Source of the DNA: an uncultured Bacteroidota bacterium
GTDB lineage: Bacteria; Bacteroidota; Bacteroidia; Chitinophagales; Chitinophagaceae
Length of the DNA stretch: 37,385 bases
Direction: 5' to 3'
Assembly: GCA_902826165.1 (NCBI GenBank)
Contig: CADEDV010000021.1
Location: 1 to 37,385, forward strand
In this document: positions 17,232-26,079 of the stretch, piece by piece
Numbering within the stretch: position 1 is the first letter of the stretch
Layout: each line of letters begins with the position of its first letter
Program-made: the position numbers and the translations under genes
The notes under the pieces: model-generated
Seen by the model: only the letters and a program-made list of their open reading frames with translations
Told to the model about the DNA's origin: nothing
The model's database searches: none

Positions 17232-20200
17232 ATGAGAAAAATTGCATCATTGCTAACAATGCTGATGTTAATCAGTGCATTGGCATTTGGTCAAAATCGT
17301 ACCATATCCGGTACGGTGACCGATGAAAAGGGCGATCCGTTGCCCGGGGCATCTGTAAGGATCAAATCTACCCGTACAGGTGTTGCTGCCGATAATAACG
17401 GCCAGTTTCGTATCCAGGCTAAAACAGGCGATGTGCTTGTTGTATCTGGTGCTGGTTTAAAAGAAACTGAAGCTACGATAGGTGCGGGCAACACTATTAC
17501 TATCGCAGTAACAAGAGAAGTGATCTCCGGAACTGAAGTTGTGGTAACATCTTTGGGTGTTAGCCGTCAGTCAAAAGAGATCGGTTACTCTACTGCTAAA
17601 GTAAAAGCGTCAGAGCTTACCCAGGCTAAAGTGGTAAACCTGCAGAATGGTTTGACCGGTAAAGTATCTGGTTTGAACGTTCAGACAGTAAACAGTGGTG
17701 TATTTGGTGATACAAGGATAACCCTTCGTGGTATTCGTTCTTTGACTGGTAATAACCAGCCGATGCTGATTGTAGATGGTGTGCCTATTTCATTAGGTTA
17801 CCTGAATTCAATCAATCCAAATGATATTACTGATGTAACAATTCTGAAATCAGCTTCCTCTACTGCTATATATGGTCCTGATGGTGCCAATGGTGCTATC
17901 GTGGTGTCTACAAAAAGAGGTAGCCGTACAAAACCCCAGGTTAGTGTTGGCCATACCGTACAAATTGAAAGAGTATCATATATGCCTGAACTGCAAACAC
18001 AGTTTGGCGGCGGTTCTTCTGTTGACCAATTTGGTTACGGAGTATATGATCCGGTTGAAAATCAGGGTTACGGAGATGAATTTGATGGATCTATCCGCCA
18101 GATTGGACGTGATGGCCCTAATGGTGAAAAATACTTAGTTTCTTATGAAGCACGTCCCGATGAAAAAAGGAAATTCTGGAATACTGGTGTAACTAACCAA
18201 ACGGATGTATCTTTTTCCACTGGTGATTTCTATATGAGTGCTCAAAATGTTTTGATCCAGGGTATCATGCCAAAAGATATCAACCGCAGGATATCTTTAC
18301 GTATGAATGCCACTAAGGAATATGGAAGGTTTAAAGCTTCTTATAACCTGAACTATACAAAGGGTAATTATGATGTGACTGCCGGTTCCAGCTTTGGTAA
18401 CGGTCGTGACTTCACTGTATACTGGAACCTGATTAACAGCCCGATGCAGATACCACATACGAGGTTTAAAGACTGGAGGAATGATTATTTTTCCAGCCCT
18501 GATGGCTATTTCAACGATTATTATTCTAACCCTTACTGGGCCATAGACAATTTCAGAAACGTAGGCCGCAGCGAAGACATCTTCGGTAATGTGGAATTCA
18601 ATCTGAAAGCAACTAACTGGCTGAACTTTACTTACCGTTTAGGAGCTACTGTTTCGAATGGTACATTTAAAGCTACACAAGGAGCACTTAATTACGGCTT
18701 ATTCACAAAAGCAAGCGGTAAATCAATTGCACAATCAGGAGATCTTGTTGCGCAGGTATTTGATGGATCTTCTACATCCAGCCGTGTTAATTCTGAATTA
18801 TTCGCTACTGCCCGCAAGAGCTTTGGTGATTTCAAATTAGAAGCATTGGTGGGTCAGTCATTCCGCGAGACAAATGCTAAGAATGTAAGTGTATCAAGTA
18901 ACAACCTGACTTTCCCTAGCCTGTTTAATATCATCGGTCGTAAAGGTGAGCCGGGTGCTTCTGAAAGTAATTCTAAAACACGGTTACAGCGCTTCTTTGG
19001 TAAATTATCATTGAACTACAATGGTTGGGCTTTTGCTGAAGTAACCGGTAGCTATGATATTGACAGCCGTCTTGCTTACTTCTATGATTATGATTTTGAC
19101 AATATCAGTTATTTCTACCCAGGTGGTAACGTTTCATTCGTTCTGAGTGAAGCTATCCCTGCTATTAAGAAAAGCAATGTTATTTCTTTCCTGAAAGTCC
19201 GTGGTGCTTTGTCTAAAACGGGTAACGTAAACCTTGGCGCACAGAGCCTTGAGAATACTTATGGTTTAGGTGGTGGCTTCCCTTACGGAACATTGGTAGG
19301 GTACACCTCAGGCAACACCCTGCGTCAGAGCAGTTACAAGCCAGAGTTTATCCTTAACAAAGAAGCCGGTTTTGAAATTGGTTTCCTGAAAAACAGGGTT
19401 AACCTCGAAGCAACTGTTTATAGCCAGGAGAACACTGACCAGATCGTACAAGTAGCCTATTCCGGAGCTACTGGTTTTACCAGTGCCTTGCTGAATGCAG
19501 CTTCTTTCACCAACAAAGGATTTGAAGTGGACCTGAAACTGACGCCATTGGTTAAACTTGGCCAGGTGAATATCGATTTCAAAGCAAACTACACTTACCA
19601 GACCAACGAAGTAACCAAGATCATTGAAGGTGTGGATGAGTTAGGTATTGGTAACGGTAACTTTGTTATCGTAGGACTCCCTGCATATACATTCAAACTG
19701 ACTGATTATGCCCGTGATGCCGAAGGTCGTGTAATTGTGAACCCAACTACTGGTTATCCAACAGTTGATCCGGTTACCAAAAACTTCGGTCGTACTCAAC
19801 CTAAACATATCATCGGTCTCAGCCTGAATGTAAACTATAAAGGTCTTGCTTTCAGTGCTGTTGCTGATTATCGTGGTGGTAACCAAATATGGACTGGTAA
19901 CTTGGGTACTGCTATGGACTTCTCTGGTATCTCTAAGAGGAGCGGTCAGAATGCACGTCAGCCATTTGTATTCCCGAATTCTTCTTATTTCGATGGTACC
20001 AAATATGTTCCTAACACAGACATTTATACTGTAAGTGGTGGATATAATTTCTGGTCTCAGGCGATCAACACAAGTGCGAACACCAACTACCTGGTTGATG
20101 GTTCATTCTGGAAGATCAGGGAGATGAGCTTAAGCTACAACCTGCCAGCTAAATGGTTAGGCTTTACTAAAAATGCAATTAAGGGTGTGAACGTGGCGCT

Positions 20201-20354
20201 GACAGGAAGAAACCTGTTCATGTTCCTGCCTAAAACAAACGAGTGGACTGATCCTGAATTCTCTAATACAACCGGTAATGCCCAGGGTATCAGCGGTCTG
20301 GATAATATCCCTCCAACAAGAATTTTTGGTCTTAGCGTAACAGCATCGCTCTAA
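17232..20354 (+). CDS. SusC/RagA-family TonB-linked outer-membrane transporter
   Basis: A 1040-residue TonB-dependent receptor. A signal peptide (1-20, LAFGQ) precedes a carboxypeptidase-like regulatory domain (about 22-95, ISGTVTDEKGDPLPGASV). A TonB-box-like EVVVTSLG follows. The plug domain (about 115-235) carries the SusC signature LIVDGVPI and the ITLRGIRS and GANGAIVVSTKRG motifs. The rest is a 22-strand-type barrel ending RIFGLSVTASL. With the SusD lipoprotein it should form a pedal-bin importer for an oligomeric nutrient, powered by TonB. It is the first gene of a three-gene operon, with a 20-base gap to susD. The substrate cannot be deduced because no glycoside hydrolase, peptidase or lyase is in the operon. 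Confidence 0.95.
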   Translation: MRKIASLLTMLMLISALAFGQNRTISGTVTDEKGDPLPGASVRIKSTRTGVAADNNGQFRIQAKTGDVLVVSGAGLKETEATIGAGNTITIAVTREVISGTEVVVTSLGVSRQSKEIGYSTAKVKASELTQAKVVNLQNGLTGKVSGLNVQTVNSGVFGDTRITLRGIRSLTGNNQPMLIVDGVPISLGYLNSINPNDITDVTILKSASSTAIYGPDGANGAIVVSTKRGSRTKPQVSVGHTVQIERVSYMPELQTQFGGGSSVDQFGYGVYDPVENQGYGDEFDGSIRQIGRDGPNGEKYLVSYEARPDEKRKFWNTGVTNQTDVSFSTGDFYMSAQNVLIQGIMPKDINRRISLRMNATKEYGRFKASYNLNYTKGNYDVTAGSSFGNGRDFTVYWNLINSPMQIPHTRFKDWRNDYFSSPDGYFNDYYSNPYWAIDNFRNVGRSEDIFGNVEFNLKATNWLNFTYRLGATVSNGTFKATQGALNYGLFTKASGKSIAQSGDLVAQVFDGSSTSSRVNSELFATARKSFGDFKLEALVGQSFRETNAKNVSVSSNNLTFPSLFNIIGRKGEPGASESNSKTRLQRFFGKLSLNYNGWAFAEVTGSYDIDSRLAYFYDYDFDNISYFYPGGNVSFVLSEAIPAIKKSNVISFLKVRGALSKTGNVNLGAQSLENTYGLGGGFPYGTLVGYTSGNTLRQSSYKPEFILNKEAGFEIGFLKNRVNLEATVYSQENTDQIVQVAYSGATGFTSALLNAASFTNKGFEVDLKLTPLVKLGQVNIDFKANYTYQTNEVTKIIEGVDELGIGNGNFVIVGLPAYTFKLTDYARDAEGRVIVNPTTGYPTVDPVTKNFGRTQPKHIIGLSLNVNYKGLAFSAVADYRGGNQIWTGNLGTAMDFSGISKRSGQNARQPFVFPNSSYFDGTKYVPNTDIYTVSGGYNFWSQAINTSANTNYLVDGSFWKIREMSLSYNLPAKWLGFTKNAIKGVNVALTGRNLFMFLPKTNEWTDPEFSNTTGNAQGISGLDNIPPTRIFGLSVTASL

Positions 20355-20374
20355 CCCTGTAAATGATTAATAAT

Positions 20375-21967
20375 ATGAAACTGAAAAAACTAATATACAT
20401 GATCCCGTTAGCCGCTATTGTGGTGGCAACCGGATGTAGAAAAAGTCAATTCAACATCAACCAGAATACGACTAGTCCTACGGACAGTACTGTTACGTAT
20501 GATGTTGTAATACCTGCTGCGCTGCATGCATCGGGAACTATCGTTGGTAACCAATGGGGCAGCATCCAAAACTGGATGGGATTCTGGGCAAGATCCGGAA
20601 CCTACGCACCAAACGTTATCGAGGAAACTTACCAGATCACTACCGGCTTTGGTAACGGTATCTGGAATAACTGTTATGATAATAACTACGATTACCAGAT
20701 CGTACAAACTAAGGCTGCGCAGGCTGGTGCTGGTTTTTATGAAGGTATTGCCCGCATTATGAAAGCACATAACTATCAGATACTGGTGGATGTGTATGGT
20801 AACGTACCTTATTCTGAAGCCCTGAAAGGTGGTGGTAATCCTACACCGAAATACGATAACGGGGTAGATATTTATAAAGACCTTTTTCGTGAAATTGATG
20901 CGGGTATTGCTTTAATTAAAGCGGCTAACACATCTTCTACAGGTCCTAACAAGGATATTGCCAAGAACGATATCATGTTTGCCGGTAACAAAACATTATG
21001 GGCAAAATTTGGTAACACACTGAAACTGCGTTTACTGATTCACGCCTATGCTGTAGCAGGAATTAACAAAGCTGCTGAAATTGCTATAATTAATGCTGAA
21101 GGCAGTGGATATTTAGGGATTGGAGAAAATGCACAGGTTCAGCCAGGATATGCTGCTGATAAACCTAATCCTTTCTTCAATAGCTATAAGTCTACTGTTG
21201 CTGGTGCCCAAACTGCTAATAACGTTTACTTCAGGGCAAATAAATGGGGTATTGATTATTATGCTTATAATGGGGATGCACGCAGAAGCCGTGTTTACGA
21301 AGCAGGTGCCAATGGCTATGTAGGGGTTGCTTACGGATTACCTCCGATCTCGGACAATGTTGCCGGAAATCTGGCAGGTATCGGACCTGGTTTGTATAAA
21401 ACAAATACATCACCTCAGTGTATCATGTCTTCGGCTGAAAGTTTCTTCCTGCAGGCAGAAGCCCGTATCAGGGGATTTATCACCACAGGTGCTGATGTTC
21501 CAACTCTGATGACTAATGGTATCAATGAAAGCTTTGCTTACCTTGGAGCAGGAAGCGCAGCCAGTTATATCTCTGGTAATGCAGGCTATTCTGATGTGGA
21601 TGTTACTGCTGTTGGTAATACACCAGGAACTCCGGGTGTTGAGCCGCTGGGTGGTATCTTTACCGTATTATCTCAAAAATGGTTTGCATTGAATGGTATC
21701 AATACACTCGAAGTATGGTGTGACTACAGAAGGGTACCTTATAAAGATGTTCGCAGTTCTTCTACTGTAACTGATCATTTTGTGTATGGTGCAGGCGTTG
21801 GTTACGATCCAGGACCTCCGATCTCTGTATCTCCGCAGAATACATCCACTAAGATACCTGTTCGTTATTTGTATCCTCAGACCGAGTATAACTATAACGC
21901 AGCTAACGTTGGTACGCAGGGTACAGTTGATCCGTTCACCAGCCGTATTTTCTGGGACTTAAATTAA
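20375..21967 (+). CDS. SusD/RagB-family outer-membrane lipoprotein
   Basis: A 530-residue lipoprotein from the ATG at 20375 (an ATG at 20363 adds four residues). I prefer 20375 because MKLKKLIYMIPLAAIVVATGC is a standard lipoprotein signal with the lipidated Cys at 21. The body is alpha-helical with TPR-like packing and belongs to the RagB/SusD-like_2 subgroup, with FYEGIARIMKAHNYQILVD and DVYGNVPYSEAL near 120-155. A late motif, SAESFFLQAEARIRG, is typical of the family. It acts as the cell-surface lid that captures substrate above the SusC barrel. It sits between SusC and the DUF1735 lipoprotein on one transcript. The Asn- and Gly-rich codon use (GGT AAC) resembles that of the SusC gene and suggests strong expression of both. 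Confidence 0.94.
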   Translation: MKLKKLIYMIPLAAIVVATGCRKSQFNINQNTTSPTDSTVTYDVVIPAALHASGTIVGNQWGSIQNWMGFWARSGTYAPNVIEETYQITTGFGNGIWNNCYDNNYDYQIVQTKAAQAGAGFYEGIARIMKAHNYQILVDVYGNVPYSEALKGGGNPTPKYDNGVDIYKDLFREIDAGIALIKAANTSSTGPNKDIAKNDIMFAGNKTLWAKFGNTLKLRLLIHAYAVAGINKAAEIAIINAEGSGYLGIGENAQVQPGYAADKPNPFFNSYKSTVAGAQTANNVYFRANKWGIDYYAYNGDARRSRVYEAGANGYVGVAYGLPPISDNVAGNLAGIGPGLYKTNTSPQCIMSSAESFFLQAEARIRGFITTGADVPTLMTNGINESFAYLGAGSAASYISGNAGYSDVDVTAVGNTPGTPGVEPLGGIFTVLSQKWFALNGINTLEVWCDYRRVPYKDVRSSSTVTDHFVYGAGVGYDPGPPISVSPQNTSTKIPVRYLYPQTEYNYNAANVGTQGTVDPFTSRIFWDLN

Positions 21968-21994
21968 TATCACTAACAAACTAAATTTCATAAT

Positions 21995-22915
21995 ATGAAA
22001 AGAGTTATTTTATCATCTGTTCTTTTTGCATCCCTGGGGTTGTTCCTCACTGGTTGTTTAAAAGACAAAGGTTTTGATAACGGGGAATATGGCATCAATG
22101 ACCCCGATACACAACCTCCGGGTGTTGGCTTCCCATTGGCAGCCAGCGCTAAATACACCGTAGGTTTGGATGTATCTGCCACAGCGCAAATAGTAAATGA
22201 TGTAGTATATGTTAACCTGGAATCTGGTTCCCCTGCCCCGGCTGATGTACAGGTTACTCTTACTTTAAATGATGCGTTAAGGACAGCTTATAATACAGCT
22301 AATGGCACAAGTATCCTGGCTTTATCTTCCACTCTGTATAACTTGGCCACTACTATGACCATTCCTGCAGGTGCCAGAAACGTACAGATACCTATTACAG
22401 TAACTAACACAACGGGTCTTGATCCTAACGCTTCTTATGCTGTTGGTATCACTATTGCTTCTGTTACCGGTAATTATACTATTGCCAGCAACCTGAAGAA
22501 CCTTTTGCTGGAGTTTACTATTAAGAACAAGTATGATGGTAAATACCAATTGACTGGCTTCCATAATCGCCCGGGGTTGGATCTGCCTTACGATGAAACT
22601 GTTCATATGATCACTTCAGGACCCAGCAGCGTGTATATGTTCTGGCCGGCCTTAGGTGCGGCAGCACATCCGCTGAACGGAGGTACAACTTACTACGGAA
22701 GTTTTACTGCTAATTTCATCTTTAATCCAACTACAAACTTATTGACTGCATGGGATTGGACTCCCTATGCCACTACATTAAGTACGCAAGTTGGTCCAGC
22801 ATTGGACAGTCGCTGGGATCCAGCTACTAAAACTATCTATGCCCAAGTATATTACAATAATAACCCGGGTGCAAGACGGTTTACTGATACTTTAAGATAT
22901 CTTGGTCCAAGATAA
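21995..22915 (+). CDS. DUF1735-type surface lipoprotein
   Basis: A 306-residue lipoprotein with signal LGLFLTGC (Cys21). A DUF1735/BT_3987 N-terminal-like beta-sandwich lies at about 45-165, with SPAPADVQVTLTLNDALRTA and FTIKNKYDGKYQLTG. About 140 further residues of unassigned beta-rich sequence contain FYNPTTNLLTAWDW-like strands. In Bacteroidota such proteins are encoded next to SusCD and serve as accessory surface glycan- or ligand-binding proteins; some members carry a GH18 domain, which is absent here. It is the last gene of the SusCD operon, 27 bases after the susD stop and just before a strong terminator. Binding function is inferred from family and position. Confidence 0.85.
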   Translation: MKRVILSSVLFASLGLFLTGCLKDKGFDNGEYGINDPDTQPPGVGFPLAASAKYTVGLDVSATAQIVNDVVYVNLESGSPAPADVQVTLTLNDALRTAYNTANGTSILALSSTLYNLATTMTIPAGARNVQIPITVTNTTGLDPNASYAVGITIASVTGNYTIASNLKNLLLEFTIKNKYDGKYQLTGFHNRPGLDLPYDETVHMITSGPSSVYMFWPALGAAAHPLNGGTTYYGSFTANFIFNPTTNLLTAWDWTPYATTLSTQVGPALDSRWDPATKTIYAQVYYNNNPGARRFTDTLRYLGPR

Positions 22916-22932
22916 TTTTGTCTCAATCTATA

Positions 22933-22972
22933 AAACAAGGGAACTGCTGATGCAGTTCCCTTGTTTGTTTTT
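22933..22972 (+). terminator. Intrinsic terminator of the SusCD operon
   Basis: The arms AAACAAGGGAACTGC and GCAGTTCCCTTGTTT form a perfect 15-bp stem with a TGAT loop, followed by GTTTTTAA. It begins 18 bases after the DUF1735 stop codon. Confidence 0.93.
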
Positions 22973-22997
22973 AATATATTGTTGGCATATGTTTCTA

Positions 22998-23005
22998 TAC
23001 ATTTG
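22998..23005 (+). promoter_or_regulatory. -7 box for the first orphan paralog
   Basis: TACATTTG is a perfect TAnnTTTG box, 20 bases before the ATG at 23026 and just after the SusCD terminator. A clear -33 TTTG at the usual distance is not visible (ATTG lies 16 bases upstream). Confidence 0.5.
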
Positions 23006-23025
23006 AGCACATAAATCTGTTAAAC

Positions 23026-23754
23026 ATGAAAATAATTTTTGGTTTCTTCTTCTCTTTGCTATTATCTCTATCTATTCAGGATATAGCTGCACAAGGCTCT
23101 GTCCCAGGTTATCATGATCCTGCATTGAGTCGTAATAAACTTTTACGGGAACAGCAAGGGGAAGGTGTATATAAATTGATCGGTGCTTATAAAGTGAAGG
23201 GAATATCCTACTTGTTTGGGCAGAAACTGGTCGCCGATATTTTTTCTGTAAAAGAAACGGCCGCCAATGTCAATATTAATTACGATACATACAACCAGGA
23301 GATAGAATTCTTTTCTGCAGAAAGTCCGGCAAAGCCTTTGGTAAAAACTCCCGGCGATATTGATTCTTTTGTGGTAAAGCCACAGGCAGATGCAGGAATA
23401 AATGAAGAACTTCACTTTATATATGGGCCGTTGACCGGATCCTCCGAGAAGGCTTATTTCCAGGTAATAACAAGCGGTAAAAGGTTCAACCTGTATAAAA
23501 GATATAAATCAGAACTTGGCTATGTTTCTGATAATTATATTCAATCTGAACTGCGTCAGTTCGATATGCTATCTGATTATTTTTATTATGATGCCGTCAC
23601 AAAGAAGATGAAGAAGATAAAATTAAACCTGTCGAATGTTACCAAAGAATTCAAATCGGTGAAAGATATTAGCGGGATTGCAACCAATGACGATTTTACC
23701 AGCGATCCCGAGGCTGCCATGAGGAAAATATTTGCTGTGCTGAATGAAGGATAG
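23026..23754 (+). CDS. Secreted protein of unrecognised family, tandem paralog 1
   Basis: A 242-residue protein with a signal peptide (about 1-22, ending DIAAQ), so periplasmic or surface-located. I recognise no family. The mature part aligns without gaps over about 200 residues with the next gene's product. Shared landmarks are GVYxLIGxYKV, YLFGQ, NINYxTYNQE, EKAYFQV, LYKRYKS, LRQFD/IRQFD and SDYFYYDA-TKK, followed by a lysine-rich stretch and KEFKS-KD. No catalytic triad, metal motif or transmembrane segment is evident. It has its own promoter-like box and follows the SusCD operon terminator, so it is probably regulated separately from it. Confidence 0.8.
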   Translation: MKIIFGFFFSLLLSLSIQDIAAQGSVPGYHDPALSRNKLLREQQGEGVYKLIGAYKVKGISYLFGQKLVADIFSVKETAANVNINYDTYNQEIEFFSAESPAKPLVKTPGDIDSFVVKPQADAGINEELHFIYGPLTGSSEKAYFQVITSGKRFNLYKRYKSELGYVSDNYIQSELRQFDMLSDYFYYDAVTKKMKKIKLNLSNVTKEFKSVKDISGIATNDDFTSDPEAAMRKIFAVLNEG

Positions 23755-23790
23755 TTGCTGTTCCTGATTAAATAAAAAATGTAACTTCAG

Positions 23791-23806
23791 GTCTTAAAAT
23801 TAAGAC
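23791..23806 (+). promoter_or_regulatory. Small inverted repeat abutting the start codon of paralog 2
   Basis: GTCTTAA and TTAAGAC flank AA and end one base before the ATG at 23808. This could be an operator or a hairpin near the ribosome entry site. At 7 bp it may be chance. Confidence 0.3.
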
Positions 23807-23807
23807 T

Positions 23808-24617
23808 ATGACTATCGGAAAAAGCTTTGTGCTCACCCTCGCTGGGTTAATACTGATGAATGCTTGTTCCTTCTCCCAGGGAAGTACCGGAGCCATAGCT
23901 CCTTCATTATCTGCAAATTCAGGCGGGTTAAATGCACAACCGGGCAGGTTTGGCCCGGCACCTGATGCCAGGGGCTGGAGTGATCCTGCCATGAACCATA
24001 ATGCCTTGCTCAGGGATAAGCTAGGTGATGGGGTGTATGTGCTGATAGGTACTTATAAAGTGATGGGTAGTCCGTACCTGTTTGGCCAGCGCCGCAATGC
24101 GGATCTTTTTACCCCCAAAGAAAAGGCCTATAACCTCAATATCAACTACAATACCTATAACCAGGAAGTTGAGTTTTATTCCACATCCAATCCTGCGGCA
24201 CCGCTGATCAAAGAAGCAGGCGAGGTCGATTCTTTTACATTGAAACAGGATCTGGAATCCGGTATTACAAAGGATTTGAAATTTGTTTACGGGGCACAAA
24301 TAGGAACTACCGAAAAAGCCTATTTCCAGGTGCTGCAAACAGGCAGTCGGTATTCATTGTATAAAAGATACAAATCCGATCTTGGTTACCCTTCTGGTAA
24401 TTATGGGCAAGCCGATATTCGCCAGTTCGATCTTTTCTCGGATTATTTTTATTATGATGCGGAAACCAAAAAACTGAAGAAAGTTAAATTCAATTTGAGC
24501 AGCATCATTAAAGAATTCAAAAGTATTAAGGATGTAACCCCAGTAGCTAACAGTGATGCGTTTTCAGTTAATCCTGAAGGAACACTTATAAAGGTTATCA
24601 ATTATTTAAATAGTTAA
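23808..24617 (+). CDS. Secreted protein of unrecognised family, tandem paralog 2
   Basis: A 269-residue exported protein. The signal region MTIGKSFVLTLAGLILMNAC could end in a weak lipobox (MNAC, Cys20) or be cut after CSFSQ. A Gly/Pro/Ser-rich linker of about 40 residues, absent from paralog 1, precedes the shared ~200-residue core (GDGVYVLIGTYKV, YLFGQRRNADLF, NINYNTYNQEVEFYS, EKAYFQVLQTGSRYSLYKRYKS, SDYFYYDAETKKLKKVKF). By eye about half the core residues match paralog 1. The family is not recognised and no enzymatic motif is seen. It is probably cotranscribed with the DUF3467 gene 10 bases downstream. Confidence 0.8.
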   Translation: MTIGKSFVLTLAGLILMNACSFSQGSTGAIAPSLSANSGGLNAQPGRFGPAPDARGWSDPAMNHNALLRDKLGDGVYVLIGTYKVMGSPYLFGQRRNADLFTPKEKAYNLNINYNTYNQEVEFYSTSNPAAPLIKEAGEVDSFTLKQDLESGITKDLKFVYGAQIGTTEKAYFQVLQTGSRYSLYKRYKSDLGYPSGNYGQADIRQFDLFSDYFYYDAETKKLKKVKFNLSSIIKEFKSIKDVTPVANSDAFSVNPEGTLIKVINYLNS

Positions 24618-24627
24618 GCAGTAAAAG

Positions 24628-24942
24628 ATGTCTGACCAGCAACAAGTTCCCAACCAGCTAAATATAGAAATATCTGAAGAGGTGGCAGAAGGAACCTATG
24701 CCAACCTGGCCATCATCACCCATTCGCATGCCGAGTTTGTACTTGATTTTGTGAATGTGATGCCCGGCACGCCAAAGAGCAAAGTAAAGTCCCGCATCAT
24801 ACTTACCCCGCAACATGCCAAGCGTTTCATGAAAGCTATGATCGAGAACATTCAAAAGTATGAAGCATCAAATGGTGCGATAAAAGACCTGGAAGAAATA
24901 CCGTTGCCATTGACTTTCGGAGGACCAACTGCACAAGCATAA
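24628..24942 (+). CDS. DUF3467 domain protein
   Basis: A 104-residue cytoplasmic protein with the DUF3467 pattern: IEISEEVAEGTYANLAIITH, then EFVLDFVNVMPGTPKSKVKSRIILTP and HAKRFMKAMIENIQKYE. The function of the family is unknown. It has no signal peptide, unlike the two genes before it, and starts 10 bases after paralog 2, so shared transcription may be incidental. It converges on radC. Confidence 0.88.
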   Translation: MSDQQQVPNQLNIEISEEVAEGTYANLAIITHSHAEFVLDFVNVMPGTPKSKVKSRIILTPQHAKRFMKAMIENIQKYEASNGAIKDLEEIPLPLTFGGPTAQA

Positions 24943-24969
24943 TATTTGACCGGGTTCTTTTTCCTATCA

Positions 24970-25662
24970 TTAAAGCAAGCCTTCATCTGCAAAACTGTAA
25001 TAGCCATCTTCACTTACGATGATATGATCTAATACTTTGATATCAAGATAACCGGCCGCTTCTTTTATTTTGGCAGTAAGCTGTTCATCCGCCCGGCTGG
25101 GTTTCAGGCTCCCCGAAGGATGATTATGGCAAAGAATGATATTGACAGCATCTTGTTCCAGTGCTTTACGGAGAATGACCCGTGGATCAGCCACCGTACC
25201 GGTGATGCCGCCTTCACTGACTATCTCAAAGTGGTTGATCTTATTGGCCCTGTTCAGGAATAGCACTCCAAATACTTCCCGGCGATGATCTTTTAGTTTG
25301 GTCTGTAGGAACCGGGCAATATCCCCGCTATTACTGACAACTGATTTTTCGAGGGCGGCTGTTGCCTGGCGGCGCCTGCCCAGCTCTAAAGCGGCAGCAA
25401 TTGTGATAGCTTTTGCTTCACCGATGCCCTTTATTTTCATCAATTCTTTCACAGTCAGCTTCCCCAATTCTGCCAGGTTATCCTTACCCAGTTTTAATAC
25501 TTCTTTAGCCAGGTCAACGGCTGTTTTTTCCCGGGTACCATTATGGATAAGGATGGCCAGCAGCTCAGAATGGCTGAGGTTTTCTGCACCGGAGGATAGT
25601 AATTTTTCTCTTGGCCGGTCGTCCTTTGCCCATTCCTTAATTGAGTACTTGTGCTCTTGCAT
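24970..25662 (-). CDS. radC: RadC-family JAMM protein
   Basis: A 230-residue RadC/UPF0758 protein. An N-terminal helix-hairpin-helix region carries KIKGIGEAKA (about 76-85). The C-terminal JAB/JAMM metallo-domain has HNHPSGSLKPSRAD (His179, His181, Asp192) and an upstream Glu129 in REVFGVLFLN. All metal ligands are present. The family was long linked to DNA repair, but its activity remains unsettled. It is monocistronic on the minus strand and converges on the DUF3467 gene with only 27 bases between stops and no clear hairpin there. Confidence 0.95.
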   Translation of the reverse strand: MQEHKYSIKEWAKDDRPREKLLSSGAENLSHSELLAILIHNGTREKTAVDLAKEVLKLGKDNLAELGKLTVKELMKIKGIGEAKAITIAAALELGRRRQATAALEKSVVSNSGDIARFLQTKLKDHRREVFGVLFLNRANKINHFEIVSEGGITGTVADPRVILRKALEQDAVNIILCHNHPSGSLKPSRADEQLTAKIKEAAGYLDIKVLDHIIVSEDGYYSFADEGLL

Positions 25663-25775
25663 AAAAACAATTTAGCCAATACTTTTAACCCTATCAATAC
25701 CACATTAGTGGTAACGATACAAACCGCCAGTTCATACAATCCGACCTATTGAAAAACATTTAAAATCTGGTGTCA

Positions 25776-25997
25776 ATGAAAACCAAGACCTTTACCCCTA
25801 TGGGAGCCCTGCACCCCATCCTTTTCTTTGCAGGTGTGTATGTAGTAGTGCTTTTATTTTCCATCTTTATTTGTTCCGCATTGTTTTACAGCTGTAATGC
25901 AAGTCCGGCCAAACTGGGTGAGGAAAACAGTAAACCGGCCATAGAAAAGCCAGCGGCTAACGAGCCTGCCAGCATTTCTGCGATGGCACTAAGATAA
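25776..25997 (+). CDS. Small single-pass membrane protein
   Basis: A 73-residue predicted protein from the ATG at 25776 (a GTG two codons earlier is possible). One hydrophobic helix at about 13-40 is followed by a soluble tail rich in Ala, Pro, Lys and Glu. A YSC just after the helix is reminiscent of a lipid-attachment or disulfide Cys but does not fit a lipobox. No homolog comes to mind. The ORF is short but has a coherent membrane pattern and fills the gap between radC and prs. Confidence 0.5.
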   Translation: MKTKTFTPMGALHPILFFAGVYVVVLLFSIFICSALFYSCNASPAKLGEENSKPAIEKPAANEPASISAMALR

Positions 25998-26054
25998 CTG
26001 TCATATTTCCTGTCAATATTTTACGCAGGCTGACCGCTTTTGAGGCGATAGTAA

Positions 26055-26062
26055 TATCTTCG
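26055..26062 (+). promoter_or_regulatory. Candidate -7 box for prs
   Basis: TATCTTCG is one mismatch from TAnnTTTG and lies 17 bases before the prs ATG. No well-placed TTTG is seen upstream (TTTTG is only 12 bases away). Confidence 0.35.
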
Positions 26063-26079
26063 CCGCACATTTTTCAGCC

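Noticed and set aside
9401..25662. Natural-competence island made of dprA, the HhH barrel and radC
   Set aside because: The genes are far apart, on different strands and separated by unrelated operons; only proximity suggests it.
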